DNA of 46,077 nucleotides from assembly GCF_900128485.1 (NCBI RefSeq), contig NZ_LT635861.1:423646-469722 (forward strand). Direction: 5' to 3'. Positions 25,310 through 35,431 of this stretch are shown one piece after another. Position 1 is the first letter of the stretch. Each line of letters starts with the position of its first letter. Position numbers and translations under genes: made by a program. The notes beneath the pieces were generated by a model. That model worked only from the letters and a program-made list of their open reading frames with translations. It was not told where the DNA came from and ran no database searches. The stretch is from Duodenibacillus massiliensis (GTDB lineage: Bacteria; Pseudomonadota; Gammaproteobacteria; Burkholderiales; Burkholderiaceae_F).

Positions 25310-26113
25310 ATGCTTATTCATCCGCAGTTTGATCCCGTGGCCGTTCAGTTGGGTCCCGTGGCCGTGCACTGGTACGGCATCATGTATTTGGTGGGATTTG
25401 CGCTTTTTCTCATTCTCGGGCGCAGAAGGGCAGAGGACGCCTGGCGCGGCATGACAAAGGCTGACCTTGAGGATCTTCTCTTTTACGGGGTGCTCGGCGT
25501 GGTGCTGGGCGGGCGCCTGGGGTTTTGCCTCTTTTATCAGCCGGCCTGGTTTACTTCGCATCCCCTGGACGTCTTTAAGGTCTGGCAGGGCGGCATGAGC
25601 GCGCACGGCGGCATGATCGGCTGCATCATCGCGATGCTTGTGTTTGCCCGCACGCGCGGCAAAAGTTTCTGGACCGTGTCGGACTTTACGGCGCCCCTGG
25701 TGCCGCTCGGACTTTTTGCGGGCCGTATCGGTAACTTTATTAACGGAGAACTCTGGGGGAGAGCGGCTTTGCCGGATCTGCCCTGGGCCATGCTCTTTCC
25801 GCAGACCGGGGACAATATCCCGCGCCATCCTTCGCAGCTTTACGAAGCGGGGCTTGAGGGGCTCTGTCTTTTTGCGCTGCTTTGGTGGGCGTCGGCCAAA
25901 AACCGCGGCCGCGGGTTTGTTTCGGCGCTTTTTTGCATCGGCTACGGTGTTGCCCGCTTTTTTGTCGAGTACTTCCGGGAACCGGACAGCTATCTCGGTT
26001 TGGGGTTACTCGGACTTTCGCGCGGCCAGTGGCTGTCACTGCCGCTCATTTTGACCGGCATCGCCGTTTTGATTTGGGTTTGGCGTCCCTCGCACCGTGA
26101 GCGGGCTGTCTGA
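25310..26113 (+). CDS. lgt: Prolipoprotein diacylglyceryl transferase
   Basis: 267 residues, a seven-helix inner-membrane enzyme that attaches diacylglycerol to the lipobox cysteine of prolipoproteins. The key HGGMIG loop and the Lgt signature [14 protein letters not shown] are both present, and the ending WVWRPSHRE is normal. The start [27 protein letters not shown] is typical. The TGA overlaps the ATG of the next gene by one base, so the two are translationally coupled. Confidence 0.97.
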   Translation: MLIHPQFDPVAVQLGPVAVHWYGIMYLVGFALFLILGRRRAEDAWRGMTKADLEDLLFYGVLGVVLGGRLGFCLFYQPAWFTSHPLDVFKVWQGGMSAHGGMIGCIIAMLVFARTRGKSFWTVSDFTAPLVPLGLFAGRIGNFINGELWGRAALPDLPWAMLFPQTGDNIPRHPSQLYEAGLEGLCLFALLWWASAKNRGRGFVSALFCIGYGVARFFVEYFREPDSYLGLGLLGLSRGQWLSLPLILTGIAVLIWVWRPSHRERAV

Positions 26114-26925
26114 TGCAGTTTTCGGACTTAAGACAAATCGAAGAAAAGGCGCTGCCCCTTTTTGAGCGGCTCGGCAAAAAGGCCGTGCTTGCAGCCGCTG
26201 CGGCGCTCCTTTTGCTCTCCGTCGGGCTTTTTCTCCTGATGAGAGGCATTGAACTTCTTTTGATGCCGGCACCTGTCACGACCCAAAAAACAGAAGTTTC
26301 GGCGGCAGAGCGCCTTGTTGAGCCGCCATCGCGGTTTCTCACGACAGAGGAGCGCATCAACATTATCAGCATCCGCTTGACCGAGAGCATTGCCGGGCTG
26401 TGGCATAAGTCCAAACTCGAAGCCCGCACGATTGTGGACGAAGCCGTGCGGCTTGGTAAACAGTTTGACCTTGATCCGGTGCTCATCCTTTCGGTTATTT
26501 CGGTCGAATCCGGCTTTAACGAGCGCGCGGTGAGTAAAGCCGGTGCCGTAGGCCTCATGCAGGTGCACGTTCCCGCGCACGGCAAAAAGTTTGAGGACTA
26601 CGGCGGAAAAGAGGCCCTGTTTGACGTGCGGGCCAATATGACCGTGGGAGCGGAAATTTTGGCAAACTACCTCACAAAGCAGGGCACCGTGAAAAAAGCG
26701 CTCAAGTACTACGTCGGAGCGGCAAACCTTCGCGGCGACGGCAGCTATTCGCGTCGCGTCTTTGTGGCACAGAGCCGGTTGCTTCTGGCCGCACAGGGAG
26801 AGGTTGAGCGGGCGAAGGTTCTGACGCTCAGAAAGCAAGCCGGCCCGAGCTACCGGATTCTTGCCGGAAAACCGGGTACCTGGAGTGATTTCCTCGCACT
26901 TGTCCGAAAGGTTAAGACGCGCTGA
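26113..26925 (+). CDS. Membrane-anchored lytic transglycosylase (SLT domain)
   Basis: 270 residues. A cytosolic stretch of about 23 residues is followed by one membrane helix (about 24-50), then a linker, then an SLT domain (about 105-230). The catalytic glutamate is E132 in VESGFNE, and AVGLMQV and YVGAANLRG are the further SLT signatures. It cuts peptidoglycan strands in the periplasm, forming anhydro-muramyl ends. It is coupled to lgt. Its 3' end overlaps that of the convergent rsmE by 14 bases. Confidence 0.9.
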   Translation: MQFSDLRQIEEKALPLFERLGKKAVLAAAAALLLLSVGLFLLMRGIELLLMPAPVTTQKTEVSAAERLVEPPSRFLTTEERINIISIRLTESIAGLWHKSKLEARTIVDEAVRLGKQFDLDPVLILSVISVESGFNERAVSKAGAVGLMQVHVPAHGKKFEDYGGKEALFDVRANMTVGAEILANYLTKQGTVKKALKYYVGAANLRGDGSYSRRVFVAQSRLLLAAQGEVERAKVLTLRKQAGPSYRILAGKPGTWSDFLALVRKVKTR

Positions 26926-27658
26926 TGCGGTAGTCCCCGAAAAGGGTATTGACGGCGCAGGCGGCAGCCAAGGCCGCGGTTTCCGTACGTAAGACGCGGG
27001 GGCCCAGAACAGCGCACTGCCAGCCCGCTTCCTGAGCCGCTTTGATTTCTTCCGGCGAAAAGCCGCCTTCAGGGCCCACGGCAAAGGCAAAGCTGCGGCA
27101 GTCCTTCTTGACCGTCAGTGCGTCTGATTCCCCGGGATGCATAAACCAGCGGCAGCCCGCCTTAACGTCCGTGAGCGCCGTATTAAGCGAGGGAAGGGCC
27201 TCAATCACGGGCACCACGTTGCGGCCGCACTGCTCACAGGCAGCGACTGCAATGTCATTCCAGCGGGTAAGGCGTTTTTCAAGGCGCTCGCCCGCGAGTT
27301 TGGTGACGCTTCGCGCCGCAGGCACAAGGATGATGCGCGAAATGCCGGCTTCAACGGCCTTTTCGACAATAAAGTCGATTTTTTCGTTGCTTACCATCGC
27401 CTGGATAAGCGTCATGTGTGCGGGGCTTTCTGTCTGCGGTCTTTCAATGCTATGAACCGTAATCCAGGCATCCTTGCCTTCAAAGGCAATGGGACCGGCG
27501 GCAACTTCTCCCGAACCGTCAAAAAGCGCCACGGTGTCACCGGCAACCGCGCGGATGACGCGTCCTGCGTGGTGGCGCGCTTTTTCGCTTAAAAGCGCAC
27601 GCTCTCCGACGGCAAAAGGTTTTTCCTGAGGTGAATAAAAACGAGCGACAACGGCCAT
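26912..27658 (-). CDS. rsmE: 16S rRNA U1498 N3-methyltransferase RsmE
   Basis: 248 residues, a SPOUT methyltransferase with an N-terminal PUA-like domain (ARFYSPQEK, then RHHAGRVIRAVAGDTV). The knot part reads FAVGPEGGFSPEEI, then LGPRVLRTETAALAA, which is diagnostic for RsmE. The ATG at 27658 begins MAVVARFYS, in line with family N-termini; an in-frame upstream GTG at 27691 would add 11 residues of doubtful value. It converges on the transglycosylase gene with a short overlap. Confidence 0.95.
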   Translation of the reverse strand: MAVVARFYSPQEKPFAVGERALLSEKARHHAGRVIRAVAGDTVALFDGSGEVAAGPIAFEGKDAWITVHSIERPQTESPAHMTLIQAMVSNEKIDFIVEKAVEAGISRIILVPAARSVTKLAGERLEKRLTRWNDIAVAACEQCGRNVVPVIEALPSLNTALTDVKAGCRWFMHPGESDALTVKKDCRSFAFAVGPEGGFSPEEIKAAQEAGWQCAVLGPRVLRTETAALAAACAVNTLFGDYRISAS

Positions 27659-27861
27659 AAAACGACGTCCGGAAAAAGTCACGGGCCGCACGTAAAAAGT
27701 CCCTGCCCGGAAGCGGGCGCGCGGCCATCCTTTGTTACAATACCAAAGATAGGCAGGTGCCGCGCAGACTGAGACTTTCTGCTTAGAAGCGGAAGGCTTC
27801 TTGCGCGCGGAATCTGTTGAGGATGCAGTTTTCTCAAATTTTCCAGAATTATCCGACCTTT

Positions 27862-29886
27862 ATGTCCGATTCCGTCTCCGCGCAGATGATGGCCAACGCC
27901 GTCCGTGCTCTCTCCATTGATGCTGTTCAAAAGGCCAAAAGCGGCCACCCCGGCATGCCCATGGGTATGGCCGATATCGCTGTAGCTCTCTGGACGCGGC
28001 ATCTGCGTCACAACCCGGCCGACCCGCACTGGATCGGCCGCGATCGTTTCATCCTTTCCAACGGCCACGGCTCGATGCTGCAGTATTCGCTGCTGCATCT
28101 CACCGGTTACGACCTCTCGATGGATGACATCAAAAACTTCCGTCAGATGGGAAGTAAAACGCCGGGCCACCCCGAAGTGGGCGTGACCCCGGGCGTTGAA
28201 ACGACGACGGGCCCCCTCGGACAGGGTATCGCCAACGCCGTGGGTATGGCGCTTGCGGAAAAAATGCTTGCCGCGGAATTTAACCGTGAAGGGTTCCCGG
28301 TGATTGACAACCGCACCTATGTGTTTTTGGGTGACGGCTGCATGATGGAAGGCATCAGCCACGAAGTCTGTTCTCTGGCGGGTGTCTGGGGGCTTAACAA
28401 ACTCATCGCCATTTACGACGACAACGGTATTTCCATTGACGGCAATGTGAAGGGGTGGTTCGCCGACGACACCCGTAAGCGCTTTGAAGCCTACGGCTGG
28501 AACGTGATCGGCCCGGTGGACGGCCACGACATCGATGCCATGGATAAGGCGATTGCCGAAGCCAAGGCTGAAGAACACCGTCCCACGCTGATTATCGCCA
28601 AGACCGTGATCGGCTTCGGGTCCCCGAACCGCGCCGGTACCGCAAAGGCCCACGGTGAAGCCCTGGGTGACGAAGAAATTGCGGCCACCAAGGCCAAACT
28701 CGGCTGGAAGTACGGTCCCTTTGAAGTGCCTGAGGCGGTTTACGCCGCAATGGACGCGCGTCCGGCGGGTAAGGCGATGGAAGACGCCTGGAACAAGATG
28801 TTTGCCGATTACGCCAAGGCATATCCGGAACTGGCCTCTGAACTTAAGCGACGTCTGGCGGGCGACCTTCCTGCCGGGTTTGATGACGTTGTTTTTGAAG
28901 CGCTTTGCAATGCTCAGGCCGCCGCGGAAAGCGTTGCCACCCGTAAGGCAAGCCAGAAGGCACTCAACGCCCTGGCGCCGTCGCTGCCGGAACTCCTCGG
29001 CGGCTCCGCCGACCTCACGGGCTCGAACCTCACCAACTGGACGGGGGTGGAGCGCCTCACGCACGACAACATGCTCGGCCGCCACATCAGCTACGGTGTG
29101 CGCGAGTTCGGCATGGCCGGTATTCAGAACGGCATTGCTCTTTACGGCGGCTTTATCCCGTTCAGCGCAACGTTCCTGACGTTCTCGGACTACGCCAGAA
29201 ACGCTCTGAGAATGGCGTCTCTCATGAAGCTGCGTTCGATCTTTGTCTTTACGCACGACTCGATCGGCCTCGGTGAAGACGGTCCCACGCATCAGTCGAT
29301 CGAACACGTGGCGAGCTTAAGACTCATCCCCGGCTTTGACGTGTGGCGTCCGGCCGATACCGTTGAATCGATTGTGGCCTGGGACGCGGCGCTTGAACGC
29401 CGTGACGGCCCGAGCGCGCTCATTTTCTCGCGCCAGACCGTGGCCTTCTGCGAAGAGCGTGACGAGGTGGACGCGGACGCGATTGCCCGCGGCGCCTATG
29501 TGGCGGCTGAAGCTCCGGCAGGCGCGGGTAAGGCCGAAGTCATCATTGCAGCGACGGGCTCTGAACTTCCGTTTGCCGTCGAAGCGCGCAAGCTTCTCAC
29601 GGCTCAGAACATTCAGGTGCGCGTGGTGTCGGTGCCCTGCGCCGACGTCTTTGACCGTCAGGACGCGGCCTACCGCGAAAGCATTTTCCCGGCCGGCACT
29701 CCGCTTCTTGCAATCGAAGCCGGTGTGACGGGCCTTTGGTACAAGTACATGCACGGTAACGGCGACGTGATCGGCATCGACACGTTCGGCGAGTCGGCTC
29801 CGGCAAAGGTGCTTTGGCCGCACTTCGGCTTTACGGTTGAAAACGCCGTTAAGAAGGCCCGTGCGCTCGCCGGCCGCAAGGAATAA
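27862..29886 (+). CDS. tkt: Transketolase
   Basis: About 674 residues, a ThDP enzyme of the pentose phosphate and Calvin cycles. The N-terminal block [25 protein letters not shown] is diagnostic. The ThDP-binding motif begins GDGCMMEG and includes the Asn of [22 protein letters not shown] and [15 protein letters not shown] give the catalytic Glu and His residues. I use ATG 27862 (MSDSVSAQ), which fits family starts; in-frame starts at 27823 (ATG) and 27817 (TTG) would add 13-15 residues. It heads a cluster with gapA and pgk, an order known from betaproteobacteria. Confidence 0.96.
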   Translation: MSDSVSAQMMANAVRALSIDAVQKAKSGHPGMPMGMADIAVALWTRHLRHNPADPHWIGRDRFILSNGHGSMLQYSLLHLTGYDLSMDDIKNFRQMGSKTPGHPEVGVTPGVETTTGPLGQGIANAVGMALAEKMLAAEFNREGFPVIDNRTYVFLGDGCMMEGISHEVCSLAGVWGLNKLIAIYDDNGISIDGNVKGWFADDTRKRFEAYGWNVIGPVDGHDIDAMDKAIAEAKAEEHRPTLIIAKTVIGFGSPNRAGTAKAHGEALGDEEIAATKAKLGWKYGPFEVPEAVYAAMDARPAGKAMEDAWNKMFADYAKAYPELASELKRRLAGDLPAGFDDVVFEALCNAQAAAESVATRKASQKALNALAPSLPELLGGSADLTGSNLTNWTGVERLTHDNMLGRHISYGVREFGMAGIQNGIALYGGFIPFSATFLTFSDYARNALRMASLMKLRSIFVFTHDSIGLGEDGPTHQSIEHVASLRLIPGFDVWRPADTVESIVAWDAALERRDGPSALIFSRQTVAFCEERDEVDADAIARGAYVAAEAPAGAGKAEVIIAATGSELPFAVEARKLLTAQNIQVRVVSVPCADVFDRQDAAYRESIFPAGTPLLAIEAGVTGLWYKYMHGNGDVIGIDTFGESAPAKVLWPHFGFTVENAVKKARALAGRKE

Positions 29887-29920
29887 CCCATTTCACCCCA
29901 ACACTTAAGGACTAAGACAA

Positions 29921-30937
29921 ATGACGATTCGTGTAGCGATCAACGGTTTCGGACGTATCGGCCGCAATGTGCTGCGTGCTCACTACGAGGACGGAAAGAG
30001 CCGTGACCTTGAGATTGTGGCGGTGAATACCCCGGGTGACGATGAAATCAATGCGCACCTGTTGCGCTACGACACGGTGCACGGGCGCTTTGCCGCGGAA
30101 GTAAAGACCGAAGGCCCGGACTGGATGACCGTCAACGGCGACCGTATCCGTATGTTCTCTACCCGTGATCCGAAGGAAATTCCGTGGGGCGAACTTGACG
30201 TGGACGTGGTGCTTGAATGCACGGGGGCCTTTACGCACAAAGACAAGGCCATGATGCACATCGAACAGGGCGCCAAGAAAGTGCTCATCTCCGCACCGGG
30301 TAAGGAAGTGGACGCCACGGTTGTGTACGGTGTGAACGACAGCATCCTCACCTCTGCCATGCAGGTTGTCTCCAACGCAAGCTGCACTACCAACTGCCTT
30401 GCGCCCCTGGCAAAGGCGTTAAACGACACGGTGGGAATCGAGCGCGGTCTGATGACCACGATTCACTCCTACACGAACGATCAGAACGTCACCGACGTCT
30501 ACCACAAGGACATGCGCCGTGCCCGCGCGGCCGCCATGTCGATGATTCCCACCAAGACCGGGGCTGCGAAGGCCGTGGGTCTTGTGCTGCCGGAATTAAA
30601 CGGCCTTTTGGACGGCTACGCGGTGCGCGTGCCCACGATCAATGTGAGTTTTGTAGACCTCACCTTTATCGCCAAGACCGAAACGAGCGTGGAAGCCGTC
30701 AATCAGATCATGCGTGATGCCGCGGTGAACCCGAAATTTAAGGGTGTTTTGGGCTTTAACGAGCTTCCCCTTGTCTCCACCGACTTTAATCACGACCCGC
30801 ATTCTTCCGTCTTTGATTCGACGCTTACGAAGGTCTCGGGCGGACGCCTCGTGAAGGTCTCGAGCTGGTACGACAACGAATGGGCTTTCTCCTGCCGTAT
30901 GCTCGATAACGCCGTTGCCATGATGGCAGCCAAGTAA
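29921..30937 (+). CDS. gapA: Glyceraldehyde-3-phosphate dehydrogenase, type I
   Basis: 338 residues. It oxidises glyceraldehyde 3-phosphate to 1,3-bisphosphoglycerate. The Rossmann motif [14 protein letters not shown] is at 7-20, and the active-site cysteine is C155 in SNASCTTNC. In the strand that binds the adenosine ribose, the sequence is AVNTPGD (T37), where NAD-specific enzymes usually have Asp after the Asn. This may widen cofactor use toward NADP; it is an inference. The gene lies 34 bases behind transketolase, and a hairpin follows before pgk. Confidence 0.96.
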   Translation: MTIRVAINGFGRIGRNVLRAHYEDGKSRDLEIVAVNTPGDDEINAHLLRYDTVHGRFAAEVKTEGPDWMTVNGDRIRMFSTRDPKEIPWGELDVDVVLECTGAFTHKDKAMMHIEQGAKKVLISAPGKEVDATVVYGVNDSILTSAMQVVSNASCTTNCLAPLAKALNDTVGIERGLMTTIHSYTNDQNVTDVYHKDMRRARAAAMSMIPTKTGAAKAVGLVLPELNGLLDGYAVRVPTINVSFVDLTFIAKTETSVEAVNQIMRDAAVNPKFKGVLGFNELPLVSTDFNHDPHSSVFDSTLTKVSGGRLVKVSSWYDNEWAFSCRMLDNAVAMMAAK

Positions 30938-30957
30938 CCGCCGCAGTCACACTATGA

Positions 30958-31001
30958 AGAATCCGCATTGACCGAGACAACCGGCAGTGCGGATTCTCTT
31001 T
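30958..31001 (+). terminator. Hairpin between gapA and pgk
   Basis: A perfect 10-base stem (AGAATCCGCA with TGCGGATTCT) around a 20-base loop, then CTTTG. The T-run is weak, so it probably reduces read-through from gapA to pgk rather than stopping it. Confidence 0.6.
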
Positions 31002-31051
31002 GTCAACGCATTTCAATATCCGTTTTTTAGCTTATTTCGGGAGCATCCTCC

Positions 31052-32248
31052 ATGCATGTGAAGACTTTGGAAAACCTCGCCAAGGCCGGCGCCTTAAACG
31101 GCAAACGTGTTCTGATCCGCAGTGACCTTAATGTGCCGAGAGACGATGAAGGCCGTATTACCAACGAAGCGCGCCTTGTGGCGAGCGTCCCGGCAATCCG
31201 CCTTGCGCTTGACGCCGGCGCCGCCGTGCTCGTCATGAGCCACCTCGGGCGTCCCACCGAAGGGGAACTCAAGCCCGAAGACAGCTTGGCCGGCGTGGCT
31301 GTGCGTATGAGTGAGCTCGTGGGGCAGCCCATCCGCCTTGTGAAAAACTATCTTGACGGCGTTGGTGTGAAGCCGGGCGAAGTGGTGATGCTTGAAAACT
31401 GCCGCTCTAACAAGGGTGAAAAGAAAAACGATCCGGAACTCGCGAAAAAGTATGCGGCGCTCTGTGATGTGTTTGTGAACGACGCCTTCGGTACCGCGCA
31501 CCGCGCCCAGGCCTCCACAGCGGGCGTTGCTGAACTCGCGGCCGTTGCCTGCGCCGGTCCCCTGATGGCCGCTGAAATCGATGCGCTCACAAAAGCCGTG
31601 GCTGACGCCAAGCACCCGCTGGCGGCCGTTGTTGGGGGCTCCAAGGTTTCCACGAAACTCACCATTCTCAATAACCTCGCGCAGAAGGTGGATCGCCTCA
31701 TTGTGGGCGGGGGTATTGCCAATACGTTCCTTCTTGCGGCCGGAAAACCCATCGGCAAGTCCTTGGCTGAACCCGAGCTCGTCGATGAATGCAAAAAGGT
31801 GCTCTCAACGCTCGCGGAAAAAGGCGCGGTGCTGCCGCTTCCCACGGACGTCGTGGTGGCAAAGGCTTTCAGCGAGGATGCGCCGAGAAGAACCTGCCGC
31901 GTCGAAGACGTTGCTGAAGATGAAATGATCCTGGACGTCGGTCCTGAGTCGGCTCAGGCGATTGCCAAGCTCATCGCTGATGCCGGTACCGTGGTCTGGA
32001 ACGGCCCTGTGGGGGTCTTTGAAATGGAACCTTTTGCCCACGGCACGGAGGAACTTGCCAAAGCCGTCGCGGCGGCTACCGCCAAGGGCGCTTTTTCAAT
32101 TGCCGGGGGCGGTGATACGGTCGCTGCCGTTGAAAAGTACAAGATGGCCGATAAGCTTTCTTACATTTCCACCGGCGGCGGCGCCTTCCTCGAATTTCTG
32201 GAAGGCAAGGTCCTTCCGGCCGTGGCCGTTCTTGAAAAGCGGGCGTAA
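31052..32248 (+). CDS. pgk: Phosphoglycerate kinase
   Basis: 398 residues. It makes ATP from 1,3-bisphosphoglycerate. [13 protein letters not shown] near the start and [19 protein letters not shown] carry substrate-binding residues. [10 protein letters not shown] and [13 protein letters not shown] form the nucleotide side, and [14 protein letters not shown] and [14 protein letters not shown] the phosphate loop. The length is standard. It ends in a strong terminator just before the mcc regulatory region. Confidence 0.98.
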   Translation: MHVKTLENLAKAGALNGKRVLIRSDLNVPRDDEGRITNEARLVASVPAIRLALDAGAAVLVMSHLGRPTEGELKPEDSLAGVAVRMSELVGQPIRLVKNYLDGVGVKPGEVVMLENCRSNKGEKKNDPELAKKYAALCDVFVNDAFGTAHRAQASTAGVAELAAVACAGPLMAAEIDALTKAVADAKHPLAAVVGGSKVSTKLTILNNLAQKVDRLIVGGGIANTFLLAAGKPIGKSLAEPELVDECKKVLSTLAEKGAVLPLPTDVVVAKAFSEDAPRRTCRVEDVAEDEMILDVGPESAQAIAKLIADAGTVVWNGPVGVFEMEPFAHGTEELAKAVAAATAKGAFSIAGGGDTVAAVEKYKMADKLSYISTGGGAFLEFLEGKVLPAVAVLEKRA

Positions 32249-32274
32249 GTTCTGAATATTTTGAGCCCTGCATA

Positions 32275-32315
32275 AACAAAAAAGCCGTCCGGTGCACAAT
32301 CGGGCGGCTTTTTTA
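32275..32315 (+). terminator. Terminator of pgk
   Basis: AAAAGCCGTCCG pairs with CGGGCGGCTTTT (one G-U) and ends in TTTTTT. Confidence 0.9.
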
Positions 32316-32459
32316 CACGCGTTTTTCCAGACAACAGAAAAAGGCGGAGCATTTAAAAAACATAAAAGGTGTTGTAAAAATTATCCTGAGCTAACATTTA
32401 GTTACATATTTAAGAAACGGTACTTTCCGCACCCAAAAGGGGCGGCCTGAAAGGGTTGT

Positions 32460-32474
32460 TGAGAATGTTTCTCA
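32460..32474. promoter_or_regulatory. Dyad TGAGAA-TGT-TTCTCA upstream of mccA
   Basis: A perfect 6-3-6 inverted repeat. It resembles the binding site of a dimeric regulator; the protein cannot be named from sequence. Confidence 0.4.
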
Positions 32475-32574
32475 TTCATCTGTCTTACACCAGGCTTAAT
32501 TCTTTCGGATAATGAAAAACATATGAAAGGGTATCGGGTTAATACGTATATATAGAGTCGAGAGACTTTAATTT

Positions 32575-32590
32575 TTTGACAAAAGTCAAA
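32575..32590. promoter_or_regulatory. FNR/CRP-family-like operator upstream of mccA
   Basis: TTTGAC-AAAA-GTCAAA is a perfect dyad. Its core TTGAC-N4-GTCAA differs from the FNR consensus TTGAT-N4-ATCAA by one symmetrical base per half. Its centre lies about 45 bases before the start expected from the TATTAA at 32617, near the usual activating position. Anaerobic control of sulfite respiration would make sense. Confidence 0.55.
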
Positions 32591-32768
32591 TGCGAATGGG
32601 TGAAAAGCAGTGGTTGTATTAAGGCAACATTAAGACAAAGAGTTTTTCCGGGGATTTCAGCTTCACGTAATCTTTGCTGTGGGAGTGCGGCCCGTAAGGG
32701 TATTCGTGCGACCAATTTTTGGCACGTACACCACAAGTGAACTGTCGAAAACCTCAAGGAGAAACATA

Positions 32769-34829
32769 ATGCAAACAACAACCGTCAGAACAGCGCTCAG
32801 CGCTCTGTTTTGCACAGCTGCTTTAGCTGCTGTCGGTACAGTGCAGGCTGCACCGGCCCCGGGCGACGGCAATCCGCATGTCAATGCGACCACTCAGAAG
32901 ATCTGGGACAACCCTGATCTCACCGAGCCCACCAAGGGTGTGCGTACGCTGCAGGACTACATCGTCCAGGAAAAAGAACTTTTTGACTACCTCTTTAAGC
33001 ATCACCCCCTCTTTAAGTACGCTGAAGAGGGCCGTGTGATCGGTATGTACAAGGTCTCCACCCGCGGTTCCGAATACCTCGGTGAAGGCAACGCCAAGAA
33101 GTACTCGGCTCTGCAGCCCGGCGCCCGTCCGTCGGCCTCGCAGTACCGTCTGCCTCAGACCTCGATTCTTGACTTCCCCAATAAGTTCGTGGGTCCTGAA
33201 AAGTGCGGCTCCTGCCACGCGGTTCAGTACGAAAAGTGGAAGAGAAGCCGTCATGCTCAGACGATCCGCTTCCCGGGCGAACACCCCGAAGTCAACAACG
33301 ACCTCAAAAAGAAGCTCTACGGTTCTGACGCTTCGATTCTTGCCGACGGCATCACGCCTGACGTGATCTACGCCACGGTCGGTACGCCGCGCACGAAGTA
33401 CGGCTACATCGACGCCTGGCTTGCCCGCGGCTCCTACCACGTCCGCGGCGGGCTGCTCCGTGACGGCACGGGTACGATCGTTGCCGGCGGCAACCAGTTC
33501 TCCCGCGGCTGGGCTTCCTGGTTAAGCCCCGAACGCGCCAAGGAAATCAAGAAGGTGATTCCTGACTTCCCGACCACGATGAAGGAAATGGGCGGCTCGG
33601 CCTCTCACCAGTGGGGTATGACCTCCTACGGTGCTTCTTTCGAGAAGCAGTTCCTCTTCCAGCCGGCAACCTCCTACTGCGAAGTCTGCCACTCCTTCAA
33701 GTTCGACTTTAAGAACAAGGAAGAGTTCTTCAAGGCTCTCGGCAATCCGAAGGAACTTCAGAAGCACACGATTTCCAAGGGTATTGCCTGCGAAGAATGC
33801 CACGGTGCGGGCGGCCACCTTGTGGGCGCTGCCAGTAACGGCTTTGAAACGAACTGCGAACGCTGCCACCAGCGCTCCAACTTCATTGAAGAAGACGTTG
33901 TCACCACCAAGGAAGGCGTGAAGAAGATCGAAACGGGCTTTAACATCAAGACAAAGAGCTCCTGCCCCTCCTGCGGTACGGAAGGCTCTCAGCTCATGAT
34001 GTCCAAGCACTACGAAAAGGGCATGCGCTGCGTGACCTGCCACGATCCGCATGAAATCACGTCCAACGACTGGAAGTCCTACTACACCAAGCCTGCCATC
34101 CGCAAGACCTGCCAGGACTGCCACAAGGATCAGGCTGACGTGGTTGCGATGACCGACACCCACAAGAAGATCGACTGCATCGGCTGCCATATGCCGTTTA
34201 CGATGAGCTGCGAAAACTTCACGGCCATCCAGCGTCCTGACTTCGCGGGCTTTGACGCCGTGCGTCGTTCTCACGTCTGGAACATTAAGGTTGATCCGAC
34301 CGCCAAGATGATGAACCCGGCTGCCGGTCAGTCCCGTGCTTCGAACTCCAAGGGCTGGAGAATGGCTAAGGACGAAGAAGGCCACGGCTACCTCGACCTG
34401 ATGTGGAGCTGCGCGCGTACCGCCAACGCTGAAGTTCAGGTTGTCGAAGGCAAGGGCTGCCACTCCGTGTTCATGTCTGAACTCGAGAAGGGCCTGCAGT
34501 ACTCCGACCAGAAGGTCATCTACGGTGAAGTCATGAAGTGGCAGAACCCGGTTAAGGACGGCTACAAGGTTGTGACGCAGTCCCTCGACCGTGTGAACAA
34601 GCTTCTTGAAATCACGAAGCTCACCCCCGAAGCCAAGACCGAAGTGCTCATGCTCATCGACAAGGCTGAAGAAATCGCCCGGCAGATCAAGAAGGACGGT
34701 TCCTGGGGTGTTCACGCTCCTCACTACCTCGCCAAGCGCGTGGAAACGGCCAAGGCCTATGTCAACCAGGCTCAGGCAATCCTCGACAAGGGTGAGTTTG
34801 TGAAGACGAAGACGACTGCTTCGAAGTAA
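32769..34829 (+). CDS. mccA: Octahaem cytochrome c sulfite reductase (MccA/SirA type)
   Basis: 686 residues with a signal peptide (cleavage after VQA, about residue 27), thus periplasmic. Seven CXXCH sites lie at 146, 304, 341, 363, 421, 448 and 470. An eighth site is CX15CH from C548 to C564-H565. This combination is the hallmark of MccA/SirA, which reduces sulfite to sulfide with six electrons at a haem-copper centre in Wolinella and Shewanella. Cysteines outside haem motifs are C399, C402 (CPSC, followed by G) and C481; some of these are candidate copper ligands, an inference. AAGGAG lies before ATG 32769; an in-frame extension upstream has no support. It heads a locus with matching electron-transfer and maturation genes. 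Confidence 0.95.
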   Translation: MQTTTVRTALSALFCTAALAAVGTVQAAPAPGDGNPHVNATTQKIWDNPDLTEPTKGVRTLQDYIVQEKELFDYLFKHHPLFKYAEEGRVIGMYKVSTRGSEYLGEGNAKKYSALQPGARPSASQYRLPQTSILDFPNKFVGPEKCGSCHAVQYEKWKRSRHAQTIRFPGEHPEVNNDLKKKLYGSDASILADGITPDVIYATVGTPRTKYGYIDAWLARGSYHVRGGLLRDGTGTIVAGGNQFSRGWASWLSPERAKEIKKVIPDFPTTMKEMGGSASHQWGMTSYGASFEKQFLFQPATSYCEVCHSFKFDFKNKEEFFKALGNPKELQKHTISKGIACEECHGAGGHLVGAASNGFETNCERCHQRSNFIEEDVVTTKEGVKKIETGFNIKTKSSCPSCGTEGSQLMMSKHYEKGMRCVTCHDPHEITSNDWKSYYTKPAIRKTCQDCHKDQADVVAMTDTHKKIDCIGCHMPFTMSCENFTAIQRPDFAGFDAVRRSHVWNIKVDPTAKMMNPAAGQSRASNSKGWRMAKDEEGHGYLDLMWSCARTANAEVQVVEGKGCHSVFMSELEKGLQYSDQKVIYGEVMKWQNPVKDGYKVVTQSLDRVNKLLEITKLTPEAKTEVLMLIDKAEEIARQIKKDGSWGVHAPHYLAKRVETAKAYVNQAQAILDKGEFVKTKTTASK

Positions 34830-34852
34830 CTTGCGAAGAAATCCCTGAGGTT

Positions 34853-34881
34853 GCTGCCGCCGGGACACCCCCGGCGGCAGC
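34853..34881 (+). other. Strong stem-loop behind mccA
   Basis: A perfect 12-base GC-rich stem (GCTGCCGCCGGG with CCCGGCGGCAGC) with a five-base loop, 24 bases after the mccA stop. No T-run follows. Such hairpins protect the 3' end of an upstream message, so mccA may be kept at a higher level than the accessory genes. Confidence 0.65.
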
Positions 34882-34912
34882 TTAGGGCGAAACTGAAAAG
34901 AATCACAACATC

Positions 34913-35335
34913 ATGAAGAAAACGTTTGTCTGTCTCGGATTTGCCGCAGGAATGCTCCTTGCCGGAGCAGCGCTTGCCGGCGGTGACGGTCCCATGGTTG
35001 AGGCCCCTGTTTATAAGGAAGACCTCATCCAGATCTCGATCCCCGAGGCGGAAGTTCTCAAAAGCAAAGGCTGGAAGTTCTACGACGTCAACACGCTGGA
35101 AATCTGGGCCGACGGGTTTATCCCGGGGGCAACGTTTTTCAACGTGCAGGACTGGAAGAAACTGCTGCCCGCCGACAAGAACACCCCGATGGTTTTTTAC
35201 TGCGCCAACCGCCTGTGCGAAAGCAGCGAGAACGCAGCCCGTCAGGTGATCAGACTCGGCTACACGCAGGTCCGCCAAATGCCCGACGGCATCTACGGGT
35301 GGAAACTTTCGGGCCGCGCCACGGAACGTCCGTAA
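34913..35335 (+). CDS. Periplasmic rhodanese-like protein
   Basis: 140 residues with a signal peptide ending near LAGG (22-24), then one rhodanese domain. The active loop reads YCANRLCESS with C97 as likely persulfide cysteine and C102 five residues on. This CxxxxC form is seen in exported rhodaneses rather than in classical thiosulfate transferases. PGATFFNV and MPDGIYGWK are the other domain marks. Between mccA and mccB it may handle sulfane sulfur or sulfide formed near MccA, or assist cofactor or haem-site cysteine chemistry; this is inference from context. Confidence 0.85.
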   Translation: MKKTFVCLGFAAGMLLAGAALAGGDGPMVEAPVYKEDLIQISIPEAEVLKSKGWKFYDVNTLEIWADGFIPGATFFNVQDWKKLLPADKNTPMVFYCANRLCESSENAARQVIRLGYTQVRQMPDGIYGWKLSGRATERP

Positions 35336-35431
35336 GACACGCGTGATTTTTCTTGATAACCGGAACAAAAAGACTGTCCGAAACGAATGTCTCGTGAGGA
35401 CGGCACCGTAACCACAGGAACACTCTGAATT

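Larger units (their letters stand above)
32316..32768 (+). promoter_or_regulatory. AT-rich regulatory region of the mcc locus
   Basis: About 450 bases without a gene and clearly more AT-rich than the surroundings. It holds two perfect dyads (32460-32474 and 32575-32590), a possible -10 TATTAA at 32617-32622, and a direct repeat ATTAAG-GCAAC-ATTAAG just downstream. A long untranslated leader of roughly 140 bases would follow if that -10 is used. Confidence 0.55.

Noticed and set aside
27679-29307. Long minus-strand open frame (542 codons) opposite transketolase
   Set aside because: It is a mirror of the high-GC third-codon pattern of tkt. The product has no recognisable domain and an Arg/His/Val-rich composition, while the plus strand encodes an unmistakable transketolase.
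33963-33974. CPSC at residues 399-402 of MccA as a ninth haem site
   Set aside because: It is followed by Gly, not His, and there is no CH at a spacing that fits a known haem motif. The count of eight sites already matches the family.
33522-34868. Minus-strand open frame of 448 codons opposite mccA
   Set aside because: Antisense shadow of a strongly biased coding region; no start signal, no known motif.
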